From: Thiocapsa bogorovii
GTDB taxonomy: Bacteria > Pseudomonadota > Gammaproteobacteria > Chromatiales > Chromatiaceae
DNA: 64,000 bases
Assembly: GCF_021228795.1 (NCBI RefSeq)
Contig: NZ_CP089309.1
Coordinates: 682,001 to 746,000, forward strand
Direction: 5' to 3'
Shown here in pieces: positions 8,886 through 18,683 of this stretch; positions within the stretch are counted from its first letter, which is position 1; each line of letters starts with the position of its first letter. The position numbers were made by a program, and so were the translations under genes. The notes beneath the pieces were generated by a model that was given only the letters and a program-made list of their open reading frames with translations, was not told the DNA's origin and did no database searches.

Positions 8886-9150
8886 GTCTCTCACCGTGGT
8901 CCGCGGCACACGCACTCTGACCCTGACGATGAGCAAGCCCGAGTCGGGTCCGCGCCTCGGGCGATCGGGAGCCGAGAACCCTGCGCGCCCGCAATCCCAC
9001 TGCGCGTCGCCCCGGGACCGAGACATCTCGGCGCTGTCCGAGCCCGTACACCTAAACCCCGGACGATCATCTCAAGTGCTAAAATAGCCCCTGCGAAGCA
9101 GCTCGACCTTCGCCGACCGATGGACGCCGTGTTTCCAGGGGACCCTGAAG

Positions 9151-11349
9151 ATGTACGAAGCCTTTTTTGAACTTCGCGAGAAACCTTTCTCCCTTCTTCC
9201 GGATCCCGGCTTCTTGTACTTGAGCCAGAAGCACCAGGAAGCGCTGACACTCCTCGAATACGGTTTGCTCAACCAGGCAGGCTTCATCATCCTCACCGGG
9301 GAAATCGGCTCCGGCAAGACGACCTTGATGCGCTACCTTCTGGATCGCCTTGATTCGGATGTCACGATCGGCTTGATCTCACATACGCATCAATCGCTCG
9401 GCGACTTGATGGACTGGATCTGCCAAGCGTTCGATATCCAGGCGGCCACGAACGCCAAACGCGATCTCCATCAGGCGTTCGTCGACTTTCTGATCAAACA
9501 ATACGCAGCCGGCAAACGCGTGCTGCTCATCGTCGATGAAGCTCAAAATCTGGGGCTCGACAAACTCGAAGAGCTAAGACTGCTCTCGAATATCAATGCG
9601 GACAAGGATCTCGTTCTGCAGCTGATGCTCTTGGGTCAACCTCAATTGCGCGATCTCCTGCAGCGGGCCGAACTGGAGCAGTTCGTTCAACGCGTTGCTG
9701 CGTCGTACCATCTCGGACGACTCGACGCCTCCGAAACCGAGCATTACATCTATCACCGCGTCCTGATCGCTGGCGGGAAATACAAGATCTTCGATCGCGG
9801 AGCCTGCCATGCCATCCATCACTACAGCAAGGGCGTTCCACGTCTGATCAACCTGCTGTGCGATACAGCACTCGTCTACGCCTACGGCGCATCGGAAAAG
9901 ACCGTGACGGCGAAGGCCGTCGACGAGCTGATCGATGTTCACGCGCCGCATCTACTCATACCCATCGAACGCGACACACTGGGCCGTCAAGCCCAGAGGG
10001 AGCGCTTGGCCTCGGAGGCGGAAACCGACGACGACGGCCTAACGCCTTTCCTTGCCCCTGATAGAGCGACGCCACCCGAACCCGAGATCGACCGTTCGAT
10101 TCACTCGTCTCCGTCAGTGATCTCGAGCGGTGTCGCCCGCAACCTGAATCGCGAGCGCGAGGATGTCTTTCCATCGGTAGCCGATGCGTTGCAGGCAGAG
10201 GATGCCTCTTCGTCCGGGATCGCGGAACGCACGCCCGCGACACCCTCTCCGAGGAGCAATGCATCTCCTGAAGCAGGGCCTGCGTCGGGTGCTCGGGGAG
10301 TCGCCGAATCGGCGCCGATCCCGGCGGCGGAGAGAGTGACAACAGAGACCTCAAGCGACGTCCGCAAGAAACGTAGGCGCTTTCGGCCAGGCGGACTCTT
10401 AATGGCGTTGTTGATTCTGATCGCCGTCGGGGCGGCAATTGTTTGGCTCGGCGCATCGAGCATAAGCGAAGGTTTCCGCGCCGCCGTATTCAATCAATTC
10501 GACCGACAGGAACCACGGGCAACCGACCCCGCCTCGACACCACCCCCCGAGGATCTCTCCACAAACACAGCTGCGGTTGACTCCAGCTCGGCATCCAGCC
10601 CGGACGCACGGGTCCCGCCCGAACAGCAGCCCGAGGTACCCTCCGACCGGAGCTCATCCGAGCCTTCGGGGGGAAGAGGCATGATGGCGCCGGAGACTCC
10701 ATCGGCGGAAGCAACCGCCGAAGCCGTGCCCCCGCTGTCGCAAGACCCGTCAACCGCAACCGACAACGAGTCGCAAGACGCGCCCGACCGGATACAGCTC
10801 GATCCGAAACCGGCGCGCTTAACTACAGAGATAGGTTTTTCGGCGCCGCCCGTTGATCTGACGGAGAGCGCACAAGCGCGCAACGGCAGCGCGCCCGCAC
10901 CGCGTCGATCCGCGGTGATGGCGGATTTGGAACGTCGATTCCGTGCCCTCCCTGTAGAAATCAGCGCCGTTGACCAAGATTTCATCAAGGTCGATCTGGG
11001 CGAGTCGGTCCAGTTCCCCGACGGAAGCACATCCTTGGACGCAAGAGCCCGCGAGGTGCTGACCGCGATCGCAGAGGCGCTTGAAGAGACCGAGACGGCT
11101 ATGATCAGCGTGATCGGCCATACCGACAGCTCGGGCGCCGACTCGATCAATCAGGCACTCTCGGCTCAACGCGCGGCAACGGTTTCGCGGTTTCTCGTCC
11201 GAAGAGGAATCCCCTCGGAGCGGGTGAGCTCCGAGGGCCGCGGTAAGAGCGAGCCGAAGGTCGACCCCGAGCAGGAACGGATTCTCGGCCCCGGGGTGAA
11301 CCGCCGGATCGAGCTCGAGCTACGGGCGCCTCAACCGAACATGAATTGA
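9151..11349 (+). CDS. ExeA/GspA-like AAA ATPase fused to a C-terminal OmpA domain
   Basis: 732 residues. The N-terminal ~270 residues are an ExeA-type AAA+ ATPase: MYEAFFELREKPFSLLPDP opening, Walker A GEIGSGKTT at 50-58, Walker B LLIVDEAQN with D129/E130, and the LSNINADKDLVLQLMLLGQ sensor region. A disordered acidic/Pro/Ser linker leads to one transmembrane segment at about 414-436 (LLMALLILIAVGAAIVWLG), a second linker, and an OmpA/MotB peptidoglycan-binding domain at ~608-730 (SVIGHTDSSGAD, SAQRAATVSRFL, NRRIELEL). The topology is ATPase in the cytoplasm and OmpA in the periplasm. ExeA proteins remodel or bind the wall for type II secretion or exosortase-linked export; the OmpA domain here would replace their usual wall-binding domain. 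No gsp genes adjoin it. Confidence 0.88.
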   Translation: MYEAFFELREKPFSLLPDPGFLYLSQKHQEALTLLEYGLLNQAGFIILTGEIGSGKTTLMRYLLDRLDSDVTIGLISHTHQSLGDLMDWICQAFDIQAATNAKRDLHQAFVDFLIKQYAAGKRVLLIVDEAQNLGLDKLEELRLLSNINADKDLVLQLMLLGQPQLRDLLQRAELEQFVQRVAASYHLGRLDASETEHYIYHRVLIAGGKYKIFDRGACHAIHHYSKGVPRLINLLCDTALVYAYGASEKTVTAKAVDELIDVHAPHLLIPIERDTLGRQAQRERLASEAETDDDGLTPFLAPDRATPPEPEIDRSIHSSPSVISSGVARNLNREREDVFPSVADALQAEDASSSGIAERTPATPSPRSNASPEAGPASGARGVAESAPIPAAERVTTETSSDVRKKRRRFRPGGLLMALLILIAVGAAIVWLGASSISEGFRAAVFNQFDRQEPRATDPASTPPPEDLSTNTAAVDSSSASSPDARVPPEQQPEVPSDRSSSEPSGGRGMMAPETPSAEATAEAVPPLSQDPSTATDNESQDAPDRIQLDPKPARLTTEIGFSAPPVDLTESAQARNGSAPAPRRSAVMADLERRFRALPVEISAVDQDFIKVDLGESVQFPDGSTSLDARAREVLTAIAEALEETETAMISVIGHTDSSGADSINQALSAQRAATVSRFLVRRGIPSERVSSEGRGKSEPKVDPEQERILGPGVNRRIELELRAPQPNMN

Positions 11350-11848
11350 GTCGGCGACGCACTTTGATCCGGGCAACACTGCCAAGGATCAGGGTGCCGC
11401 AGGACGTAGGTGTTGCGCAGCGCAAACAGTATCGGATCGATCCGCAACCCGACCTACCTCCAGATGCACCAAGGACGTGATGAAATATGTCGACGACTCG
11501 AACCATCGCGGCCGCCTCGTTCGCGGATCTCCGCCGAATGCCGCAGGCTTAAACCCAGCGATATGTCGGCGAGATCGAGGTCGCAGTATGAAGAACTGAC
11601 AGTAAAGGTTGTGGCAAACCTCCCGGAGACCCGATCGATTTCATCAGCGGCGCACCGCACACCTTCTGGACATCGCGTCGCGAACGAACTAACCTTGCGG
11701 TAGGCGCAACAGTGGCAGGATACAGACAATCGAGATCGGCAAAGCAGGCCGAACTTCAACTGCTCGCCCCCTGACCGGCGCCAACGTCGAAGAGAAACCC
11801 GGTCCAACCCTGAGTGAAGATCCGCTTAGATCATCGGAGGATTACATC
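11350..11848. other. Intergenic gap without recognised gene
   Basis: Short open frames on both strands have no signal, motif or ribosome site. A GGAGG at 11835-11839 belongs to the next gene. Confidence 0.6.
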
Positions 11849-12700
11849 ATGTCGCGCGCCATACCGTTAGTAACGTCTCGAGGCCTAGTTGCTGCTTTCA
11901 TTCTCACGCCCGGCCTTTTGATGGCCGCGACGGAGGAGTTTACTGCATCAGGTACCTTCACGGTCCCTGCTGGGGTATCCAAAGTCAGCGTTCAGATGTG
12001 GGGCGGAGGGGCGGGGGGCCGTGATGTCGGAACCGCCGGTGCCAATGCCGGCGGCGGAGGCGGCGGCTTCGCCGCGATCAACGACTTTGCCGTCTCGGCC
12101 GGTGCAAATTTCGATGTCGTCGTGGGCCAAGGTGGGGCCGTCAATACACGAGGCGGATCCTCGGCGTTCGGCGGGACTGCGCCGGACGGATGCATCGGCA
12201 CCACAGCCCCTGCCTGTGCGGCAGGCGGACAAGTCACGGTGCCGCCAGGGTCCTTCGGCGGCTGCGCGGCAGGTTTCGGAGACGTCTGTGTGGGTGATAC
12301 TATCTTTGCGGGCGGAGCTGGCAACGGACCAGGCGGAAGCACGACGGGAGGAGGCGGAGGCGGCTCTGCATTCACCAATGCCAACGGCGGTGACGGCTTG
12401 GCCGGAAGCGCGGGCGGCACAGGCGGCATAGGACAAGGCAATGGCGGGAACGGAGGTACGGTCGGCCTTGCAGGGACTGCGGGCGTATCCCCCGGCGGCG
12501 GTGGAGGCGGCAAAGGAGCCGGCGCGGGGGTCGCTCCGGGGGCCGGTGCACCGGGCTTGGTTATCGTGACCTACGAGCTCGACCCGCCGCCACCCCCTGC
12601 GTCCGCAACAGCAATACCGACAGCCTCGACTTGGGGCCTGCTGCTTCTAGGCGGACTCCTCAGCGCGTTCGGGGCGCGAAGGCTTCGCTCCCAAAAATAA
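11849..12700 (+). CDS. Glycine-rich secreted protein with IPTL-CTERM sorting signal
   Basis: 283 residues with a strong GGAGG ribosome site. An N-terminal signal peptide (AAFILTPGLLMAA) is followed by EEFTASGTFTVPAGVSKVSVQMWGGG, the signature opening of the bacterial glycine-rich sheet domain. About 190 residues of GGGGGG/GGAGN-type sequence follow. The C-terminus is a sorting tail of the IPTL-CTERM class: IPTASTWGLLLLGGLL, then an arginine-rich end (ARRLRSQK). Family knowledge says such tails are recognised and cut by a dedicated exosortase-like enzyme in the inner membrane; none is encoded in this window. The protein probably ends up in the outer envelope or extracellular matrix. A hairpin just after the gene probably ends transcription. 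Confidence 0.85.
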   Translation: MSRAIPLVTSRGLVAAFILTPGLLMAATEEFTASGTFTVPAGVSKVSVQMWGGGAGGRDVGTAGANAGGGGGGFAAINDFAVSAGANFDVVVGQGGAVNTRGGSSAFGGTAPDGCIGTTAPACAAGGQVTVPPGSFGGCAAGFGDVCVGDTIFAGGAGNGPGGSTTGGGGGGSAFTNANGGDGLAGSAGGTGGIGQGNGGNGGTVGLAGTAGVSPGGGGGGKGAGAGVAPGAGAPGLVIVTYELDPPPPPASATAIPTASTWGLLLLGGLLSAFGARRLRSQK

Positions 12701-12765
12701 CCATCCCCCAGCCATTGGCAAGCGACTCGACCGCACAGTCGATCCTCGCGTGCAAAGTCGATACC

Positions 12766-12800
12766 GACGCTGTCCGAGATACCTTGTCTCGGACAGCGTC
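12766..12800 (+). terminator. Strong hairpin after the IPTL-CTERM gene
   Basis: Perfect 14-bp arms, GACGCTGTCCGAGA and its complement, separated by seven bases, 65 bp after the stop codon. The following sequence is only mildly T-rich, so termination is likely but not certain. Confidence 0.65.
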
Positions 12801-12893
12801 ATTCGGTTTCAAACGAAATGAATCGACTTTCCTGTTCCGGGAAGGCGCACCTTGCCGCTTTGCCTTCGCCACTCCGCGTCCTCGTTATCGGCT

Positions 12894-13820
12894 ATGGAAA
12901 AACCAAACGTCACCATCGGCCTGCCGGTCTTCAACGGCGAGAACTTCTTGTCCGAGGCGATCGAATCGGTTCTAGGACAGGACTATGCCGATTTCGAATT
13001 GATCATTCGCGACAATGCATCGACGGATGGAACCGCGGCGATTTGCCGCGAAGCATGTGAAAAAGACTCTCGGATCCGCTATTTGCGCAGCGAGACCAAT
13101 GTCGGGGCTGCCCCGAATTTCAACGCGATCGTCGGCGACGCCCGCGGCCAATATTTCAAGTGGCTCGCGCATGACGACCTGATGGCGCCGACCTTCCTGT
13201 CAAGGTGCGTCGAAAGATTGGAGCAGGACCACACCAGCGTCTTGGCATGTCCACGCGTCCGCTTCATCGACGCTGCGGGAAAACCGCTCGAGGACTATAT
13301 CAGCCCGTTTCGCACAGCGGACTCGGACCCGGTCGTTCGATTTAAAGAGACCTTGTCGGGGCATCCCTGTTACGAGGTCTTCGGCCTGATCCGCCTCGAT
13401 GAGCTGCGGAAGACCCGGCTCATCGGCAGCTATAAACACGGCGACGGTGTCCTTCTGTCGCATCTGGCGCTGCTCGGTCGATTCGCGGAGATTCCGCAAT
13501 GCCTCTTTCTCTCACGACGCCACCAGAGCCAGTCGATGTATGTCTATGGCGTAACCAATCCTGATAGAAAGGAGGACCACGATGCCTACGCGCAATGGTT
13601 CGACGCACGCAATACGAAAACAATACCATTGAACTTCACGAGGCGCATCGCGGAGTATCGTTGGATGATCGGTCACACGTCACTTCGCGTCACCCAGCGA
13701 ATCGCACTTTATAATACGCTTGTCGGGTGGTCGTACAGTCATCGGCACCGAATAAAAAAGGAATGGCTGAGCGCCGTGGGGAAAGTTTTAGGCGACTCTT
13801 CGGCGAAAACCAAGTACTGA
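12894..13820 (+). CDS. Glycosyltransferase family 2
   Basis: 308 residues from the ATG at 12894 (MEKPNVTIGLPVFNGENFLSEAIESV), the canonical GT2 opening. A TTG at 12852 with GGAAGG upstream could add 14 residues. The GT-A fold signatures are NASTDGT after the first Rossmann half and WLAHDD at about residue 99-104 as the metal-binding acidic motif. No transmembrane segments are seen, so it is a cytoplasmic or peripheral enzyme that adds a sugar from a nucleotide-sugar donor; donor and acceptor are unknown. It stands alone on the plus strand, facing a sulfotransferase. A small hairpin at 13822-13840 follows the stop codon. Confidence 0.88.
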   Translation: MEKPNVTIGLPVFNGENFLSEAIESVLGQDYADFELIIRDNASTDGTAAICREACEKDSRIRYLRSETNVGAAPNFNAIVGDARGQYFKWLAHDDLMAPTFLSRCVERLEQDHTSVLACPRVRFIDAAGKPLEDYISPFRTADSDPVVRFKETLSGHPCYEVFGLIRLDELRKTRLIGSYKHGDGVLLSHLALLGRFAEIPQCLFLSRRHQSQSMYVYGVTNPDRKEDHDAYAQWFDARNTKTIPLNFTRRIAEYRWMIGHTSLRVTQRIALYNTLVGWSYSHRHRIKKEWLSAVGKVLGDSSAKTKY

Positions 13821-14056
13821 GCTGCTGCAAATGGCAGCAGTGCACCAGTACGGCGCACGACTCCGAAGGCCGGAGAGCGTCAGTTAGGCAAGGTCGTCGG
13901 TAAAGTGGAGATCTGCGATGTCGACCGCGGTGACCAAAACCAGCAGCATCCGCATAACGAAGCAAAGCAACGATACCTGATCACCAACTCGCAAGTGCGC
14001 ACGATTTTACCCTAAACTTCAGGGCCTTACTCCGAAAACAGACCTTATCCTGCGGA

Positions 14057-14920
14057 TCACTGCTGCCACGGATGCTGCTCACCAAGCAGGAGGCTCATCC
14101 GTTCCATATGCGGCAAATACCTCTCCTTGAGCTTCGCACGCTCACCGGCGGCCACATCGATTTTCCAAAGGCTCCTTTCCTTTACAAATTTCGGCACCCG
14201 TCGTTTAATGAAACGCCGGACGGCATCTGGAAAGGGCATATGGTTAACCCTTACGTCGAAATCCGGTCGCTTTGCATTCACCTTATCATTAAGCCCAGTA
14301 GGTTCAAATGAGTCATCGACATCAAGGTGCCTAAATGTCCTTCGCAAAGTCGCGCGCTTAGACCGGTCGTCGCGGATGTCGGATTCATACCAAAGCACCA
14401 GAATTCTATCCAAGGGATAGTACTTCAGCCAATTCTCCAGATGGATATCGTAATAACCCATCGACTCGATTCCGTGCAGGTGTGCGACATCCAGGATGCG
14501 CTCCCCAGGCTTGACATTACCGGAACGGATCTGGTGAAAATACGAGGAAACCGCTCGGTCGACCGGGTCTCGAAGGGACACGACCAACTTCAAGTCCGGT
14601 AAAAGCTCATGGACCAGTCGGGGCACCTCTTCGTTCTGGAGAGCGACTCCTTCGCGATCGTTCTCAAAATACTTAGTGGTCCAGAAGTAATTTGGGCTGA
14701 ATTCTCCAATCGCCCTCGATTCGGGAGCGACGCTAAAATTTCCCCGATACCAGTCGGCTCCCTTTCGGTAGTTAGCAACGTGATTGAAATAGTTGAGTTC
14801 CTTCTTCACCGACAGCGCGATCTGCGGATGCTGCCGAAGCATCCGAGCTAACCAGCTCGTACCACATTTCTGCGCCCCAATACCCAGAAAAGTGGGGTAG
14901 GTTTCGCTTCCTTTAAGCAT
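14057..14920 (-). CDS. PAPS-dependent sulfotransferase
   Basis: 287 residues from the ATG at 14920, chosen because AAGGAG lies ten bases upstream; the longer frame to 14968 has no such site. The 5'-phosphosulfate-binding loop is visible at the N-terminus as GIGAQKCGTSWLARML. The 3'-phosphate-binding element follows near KLVVSLRDPVDRAVSSYFHQ, with the conserved R and S. This is the layout of the Sulfotransfer_1 family (heparan-sulfate/NodH-like). It would transfer sulfate from PAPS to a hydroxyl of a glycan or lipid. Its position among glycosyltransferases suggests a sulfated surface polysaccharide. Slightly lower GC than neighbours suggests transfer. Confidence 0.88.
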   Translation of the reverse strand: MLKGSETYPTFLGIGAQKCGTSWLARMLRQHPQIALSVKKELNYFNHVANYRKGADWYRGNFSVAPESRAIGEFSPNYFWTTKYFENDREGVALQNEEVPRLVHELLPDLKLVVSLRDPVDRAVSSYFHQIRSGNVKPGERILDVAHLHGIESMGYYDIHLENWLKYYPLDRILVLWYESDIRDDRSKRATLRRTFRHLDVDDSFEPTGLNDKVNAKRPDFDVRVNHMPFPDAVRRFIKRRVPKFVKERSLWKIDVAAGERAKLKERYLPHMERMSLLLGEQHPWQQ

Positions 14921-15021
14921 TGGTAGCGACGCTCCTTGCCAGATAGATCCGCGGCAATCCGACCCCAAACAGAGCCGGATGCGGTTGGAAGATGCAAATG
15001 GCCATTGAACAGATCAGCATT

Positions 15022-15050
15022 CAAAAAACCGCGGGGCATTGGCCCCGCGG
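15022..15050 (-). terminator. Rho-independent terminator of the TSP3/LamG/PKD gene
   Basis: On the minus strand a stem of CCGCGGGGCC and its complement (15029-15050) is followed by TTTTTT at 15028-15023. It lies 39 bp after the stop codon at 15089 and before the sulfotransferase promoter region. Confidence 0.9.
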
Positions 15051-15088
15051 TCTTCCGTCAAACGTAGATAGACACCCTTTACGGACGG

Positions 15089-17143
15089 TTAGTAGTTAGA
15101 CCAACCGCTGAACGTCTGACCCTTAGGGACCACGACAACCGTGAAGCGCATGTCGAGCGGATACCAAAGCTTCGGGTTCTCGCCATTCCAATTCCAGCCC
15201 TGGTAGTCGCTGACCGGATCACCCGAGCTGTTCTTGATGGCAACGCCGTAGCGCTGTCTCGGGTTCTTCCAGTCAATCGGTTTGCCTCCAAGCTTCCACA
15301 TCTGGCCAACCGCCTGAGACCAAGTCACTTCTGTCCCCGATCGGCCCACTACACTTTGAAGGCTTGCGCAGTTCTCAAGGGAGAAGCTGTATTGCCAGAT
15401 GCAGAATTGTAACTTCATCTTCTGGGGTTGCGGTTGGCTGCGTATCTGCACCCTCATCTGCAGCGTGCCGCCCGCATAGTTGACCGGTGATGTCCAATCA
15501 CCGTTCGACCCCGCCAACATTGGGAAAATGCGCTTGGCAATGTTCGGGTTGGCGTCGTACTTGGGGAAACCCTTGTCGGCCTCGATGACCGGCATGTTCC
15601 AATCGAATACGACGAGTTCGTCCCCTTTACCGCCAGAAGGGGGCGGTGACGAACCTGCGCTGATGACCTTCGTAGCGGTTCCCTTGGCGCCCTTGTCGTC
15701 AATGACAGTGAGCGTAACAGTGAAGCTCCCCGAAGACGTGTACTGATGGCTCGGTGAAACCGCGCTACTCGAATCTCCGTCACCGAACGACCAGGACCTA
15801 CTGACGATCGCCCCGTCGCTGTCCGTAGACGAGGACGAGTTGAAATTGACCGTCAGGGGCACGGAACCACTCGTAGGACTCGCCGTAAATGACGCGATCG
15901 GCGCTTTGTTGGTCGACCCTCCACCTCCGTCGGAACCAACCACGATTGTCCGGCTTGCTTCCGTGCGGGCGTTACCATCATCCGTTATCCGAAGCGTCAC
16001 CGTATAGGTTCCGGACTCGCTGTAGATATGGCTCTTCGTCTTGCCCCATTCAAACGGACTGCCGTCGCCGAAGTCCCATCTGCGGCCCGTAATCCGACCG
16101 TCGGGATCATTCGAAGCCGTCGCATCGAGCTTCACTGTCAGAGGTGCAGCTCCGCTGGTGGGATTCGCGGTAAATGACGCGATCGGCGGCACGTTCCCAG
16201 TGTCGCCACCGCCACCGCCACCGCCACCCCCGGCGCCGGAGGATGGGCCGGCCTTGAAGTTCTTGATCCCGACAGCGTCGAGTACAACGGGGAGAATCCG
16301 GGCCTCGTTGATCTGACCCCCGAAATACCGTTGATAACTCCGGTTCCAGAAATAGCGGCCCAGATCCAACGGCTGTGGATTGCCCTGAATGGGCCCGACC
16401 GCGGTGGTCGTCCCGCCGACCACCTTGCCGTCGATGTAAAGTACGATCTTGGAAGATCCGTTCCCCACGTATTCATACGTAGCAGCCACATGCTGCCACT
16501 GACCCGCAACCAGCTGTACGTTGGACTCGACCGCCGTACCCCCACCGCTGCCGTCACCTTTGAAGACCTCGAAGTACAGTTTCTTGTTCCCTTCGTCGGT
16601 GCCGGCACTCAACATGAAGCCGCGGCGATTACCGGACACCGAGGTCCCCTGCTTGGACAAAATCGGGTTGCGAACGGATAGGTTATCGGGCCGAATCCAG
16701 GCCATCAGGGTAAACTGCTGAGGCCCGCCCGAGCTACGCGCCGGAATGCCGGTGCTCAGTAAATTGTTCGCACGATCGGCGTACGCACCGGACCCTGAGA
16801 GTTGCAGTCCGCCGTCGAAATCGCCCTGTGGAGCTGCCCATGCGGCACCGCCCCTGAGTGTCAGTGCATTGGTGCCGGCCTGGTCGGAGGCCGTCGTCCC
16901 GCTGCCGTCGCCGAGTGGCCAGTAGGCACTCGTAGGCTGATCACAGGCATCCCCGAAACCGTTGCCGTTGGAATCTGCCTGGCCTGAGTTCGGGGTGAAG
17001 ACGCAGTTGTCGTCGGCATCCGAAATACCGTCGCTGTCGCTATCCGCCGTTTGCGCATACGCCGCCGGAAGTCCAACGAGTGCGAGCAGCAAGAGCAACG
17101 CGACCGGGACGGCGAACCGTCGGTGTCGGGCATGTTTAAGCAT
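15089..17143 (-). CDS. Secreted TSP3 / LamG / PKD protein with conserved C-terminal module A
   Basis: 684 residues. Order: signal peptide to about residue 30 (VALLLLLALVGLPAAYA); a thrombospondin type 3 calcium-binding segment at ~32-70 (DSDSDGISDADDNC, DSNGNGFGDACD); a LamG/concanavalin-like domain at ~72-300; a poly-glycine linker; two PKD domains at ~317-400 and ~412-497 (WDFGDGSPF, WSFGDGDSS); and a C-terminal module of ~180 residues, here called module A. Module A has conserved blocks NGDWTSPVNYA, MKLQFCIWQ, DWKNPRQRYGVAIKN, WYPLDMRFTVV and TFSGWSNY. Module A also occurs inside both giant proteins and at the end of the protein at 48596. No enzyme motif is recognised; an extracellular adhesive or glycan-binding role is inferred. 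Confidence 0.85.
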   Translation of the reverse strand: MLKHARHRRFAVPVALLLLLALVGLPAAYAQTADSDSDGISDADDNCVFTPNSGQADSNGNGFGDACDQPTSAYWPLGDGSGTTASDQAGTNALTLRGGAAWAAPQGDFDGGLQLSGSGAYADRANNLLSTGIPARSSGGPQQFTLMAWIRPDNLSVRNPILSKQGTSVSGNRRGFMLSAGTDEGNKKLYFEVFKGDGSGGGTAVESNVQLVAGQWQHVAATYEYVGNGSSKIVLYIDGKVVGGTTTAVGPIQGNPQPLDLGRYFWNRSYQRYFGGQINEARILPVVLDAVGIKNFKAGPSSGAGGGGGGGGGDTGNVPPIASFTANPTSGAAPLTVKLDATASNDPDGRITGRRWDFGDGSPFEWGKTKSHIYSESGTYTVTLRITDDGNARTEASRTIVVGSDGGGGSTNKAPIASFTASPTSGSVPLTVNFNSSSSTDSDGAIVSRSWSFGDGDSSSAVSPSHQYTSSGSFTVTLTVIDDKGAKGTATKVISAGSSPPPSGGKGDELVVFDWNMPVIEADKGFPKYDANPNIAKRIFPMLAGSNGDWTSPVNYAGGTLQMRVQIRSQPQPQKMKLQFCIWQYSFSLENCASLQSVVGRSGTEVTWSQAVGQMWKLGGKPIDWKNPRQRYGVAIKNSSGDPVSDYQGWNWNGENPKLWYPLDMRFTVVVVPKGQTFSGWSNY

Positions 17144-17582
17144 GATTTGAGAATCTCCAAGAGGGCTGGATGGTTGCTAAAAATTGAGTGTCATAGCAGC
17201 AATCGTTGACTTCGCCTCAACCGAGGCGAAAGGTTTGAGCGTGTTTTTCGTCGTCCGACGAGCACAGCTCAAGGGCACGTCCGACCAACAGCACGCCGCT
17301 GGCATCCTCAGGACATCCGATATCTCCGTCCATCCAGCTTCGATGCTCGAAACATTCGAAGACCGTCCAATACGGAGAAGGCATACCGCCGTTAAGGGTT
17401 TGATCCAAGGTCCCCTATGCGCTATCAAGTCCATTTTCGAGGTATGCCGGCCCTTTCACGGAGTTTATGTTCCGGGTCCTGATACCGGCCGTCAAGCGAT
17501 CACCCGTCGCGGGAGACCCATCGCTCCTATCATCCGACGGGCGGAGACCGCGCTAACCCACACATGAATCAGGAGTCTTGAG
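17144..17582. other. Divergent promoter spacer
   Basis: 439 bp between the start codons of the TSP3/LamG/PKD protein and the plus-strand glycosyltransferase. No gene, clear repeat or recognisable operator was seen; promoters for both directions must be here. Confidence 0.5.
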
Positions 17583-18683
17583 TTGGCCTATCACCTCGCG
17601 ATCTATTTGTCGGCCCACGGGTTCGGTCACATCGGCCAAACCGCCCCCGTCATCGACGCACTCGCCCAGCGTCTCCCGGATGTGCATGTGACAATCCTGA
17701 CCGCGACTCCGGCATACAAGATCGCCGAGCGTTTCGGCCTGAACCACACCCTGATCCACAGCGAGAATGACGTCGGCATGCAGCAGTCGAATGCGCTCGA
17801 AGTGGATATCCCCGGCAGTTGGATCGCGTACCGGGCATTCCACGAAGCCTGGACCGAAAAGGTTCGAGCCGAAACCCGACGCTTGAAGCAACTCCGCCCG
17901 GATCTGGTGCTCGTGAACGTACCCTATCTCCCGCTGGCCGCCGCGCGCCTGGCCAAGATCCCCTCCGTCGCCATATGCTCGCTCGAATGGGGGGGGATAT
18001 TCGCTCACTACTTCGCCTCGCGCGGCGAACCCGCCAAGCGAATCCTGGAAGAGATGCAAGCCGCCTACGCGAGCGCCCTTTGTTTCCTCCGGCCCGAGCC
18101 GAGCATGGCGATGCCCCATCTCGGCAACACCAAGGCGATCGGGCCGATCGCACAGGTCGGTCGAAACTGCCGGTCGAATCTCGAGAAACGGATCGGGCTC
18201 GAGCCCGAGGAGCGGCTGGTAATGGTTTCGCTCGGCGGAATGGAGTTTCGGCCTCCGATCGAAGCCTGGCCGGCGCTAGAAGGTTTACGCCTGATCGTCC
18301 CCGGGTCTTGGAGATCGCAACACCCGCAAACCGTTGACTTCGAGGCTCTCGGGATTCCCTTCATCGACACCTTGGCGAGCAGCGATCTCCTGATCGCCAA
18401 ACCCGGCTACGGCAGTTTCGTCGAAGCCGTCTGCCATGGCATCCCCGTCTTGTACGTCGAGCGCACCAACTGGCCGGAAGCGGACGATATGATCGGGTGG
18501 ATACGGCGCTACGGTGTTTGCGCACGCTTGAAACCAATCGATCTGAATCGCGGCACCCTCATCGATGCGGTGACCGAGATCCTCATGAAACCGCAAGCAC
18601 CTCCACGGGCGCCCACCGGCGCGGCCGAGGCGGCCGAGGAGATCATCGCACTATTGGGGCAGAGCCACCCGTCATCGCGTTGA
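17583..18683 (+). CDS. MurG/UDP-glycosyltransferase-like glycosyltransferase (GT-B)
   Basis: 366 residues beginning at a TTG preceded by AGGAG with seven-base spacing, which makes this start firm. The N-terminus YLSAHGFGHIGQTAPVIDAL and the C-terminal half (VSLGGMEFRP; DLLIAKPGYGSFVEAVCHGIPVLYVER) are those of GT-B enzymes of the MurG/GT28/GT1 type. There the C-terminal Gly-rich segment holds the nucleotide-sugar donor. No membrane segment. Donor and acceptor unknown; context suggests an exopolysaccharide or glycolipid. The 3' end overlaps the convergent L-2-hydroxyglutarate oxidase-like gene by 41 bp. Confidence 0.82.
   Translation: MAYHLAIYLSAHGFGHIGQTAPVIDALAQRLPDVHVTILTATPAYKIAERFGLNHTLIHSENDVGMQQSNALEVDIPGSWIAYRAFHEAWTEKVRAETRRLKQLRPDLVLVNVPYLPLAAARLAKIPSVAICSLEWGGIFAHYFASRGEPAKRILEEMQAAYASALCFLRPEPSMAMPHLGNTKAIGPIAQVGRNCRSNLEKRIGLEPEERLVMVSLGGMEFRPPIEAWPALEGLRLIVPGSWRSQHPQTVDFEALGIPFIDTLASSDLLIAKPGYGSFVEAVCHGIPVLYVERTNWPEADDMIGWIRRYGVCARLKPIDLNRGTLIDAVTEILMKPQAPPRAPTGAAEAAEEIIALLGQSHPSSR

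Noticed and set aside
11992-12513. Proline-rich minus-strand frame
   Set aside because: Complement of the glycine-rich codons of the IPTL-CTERM protein.
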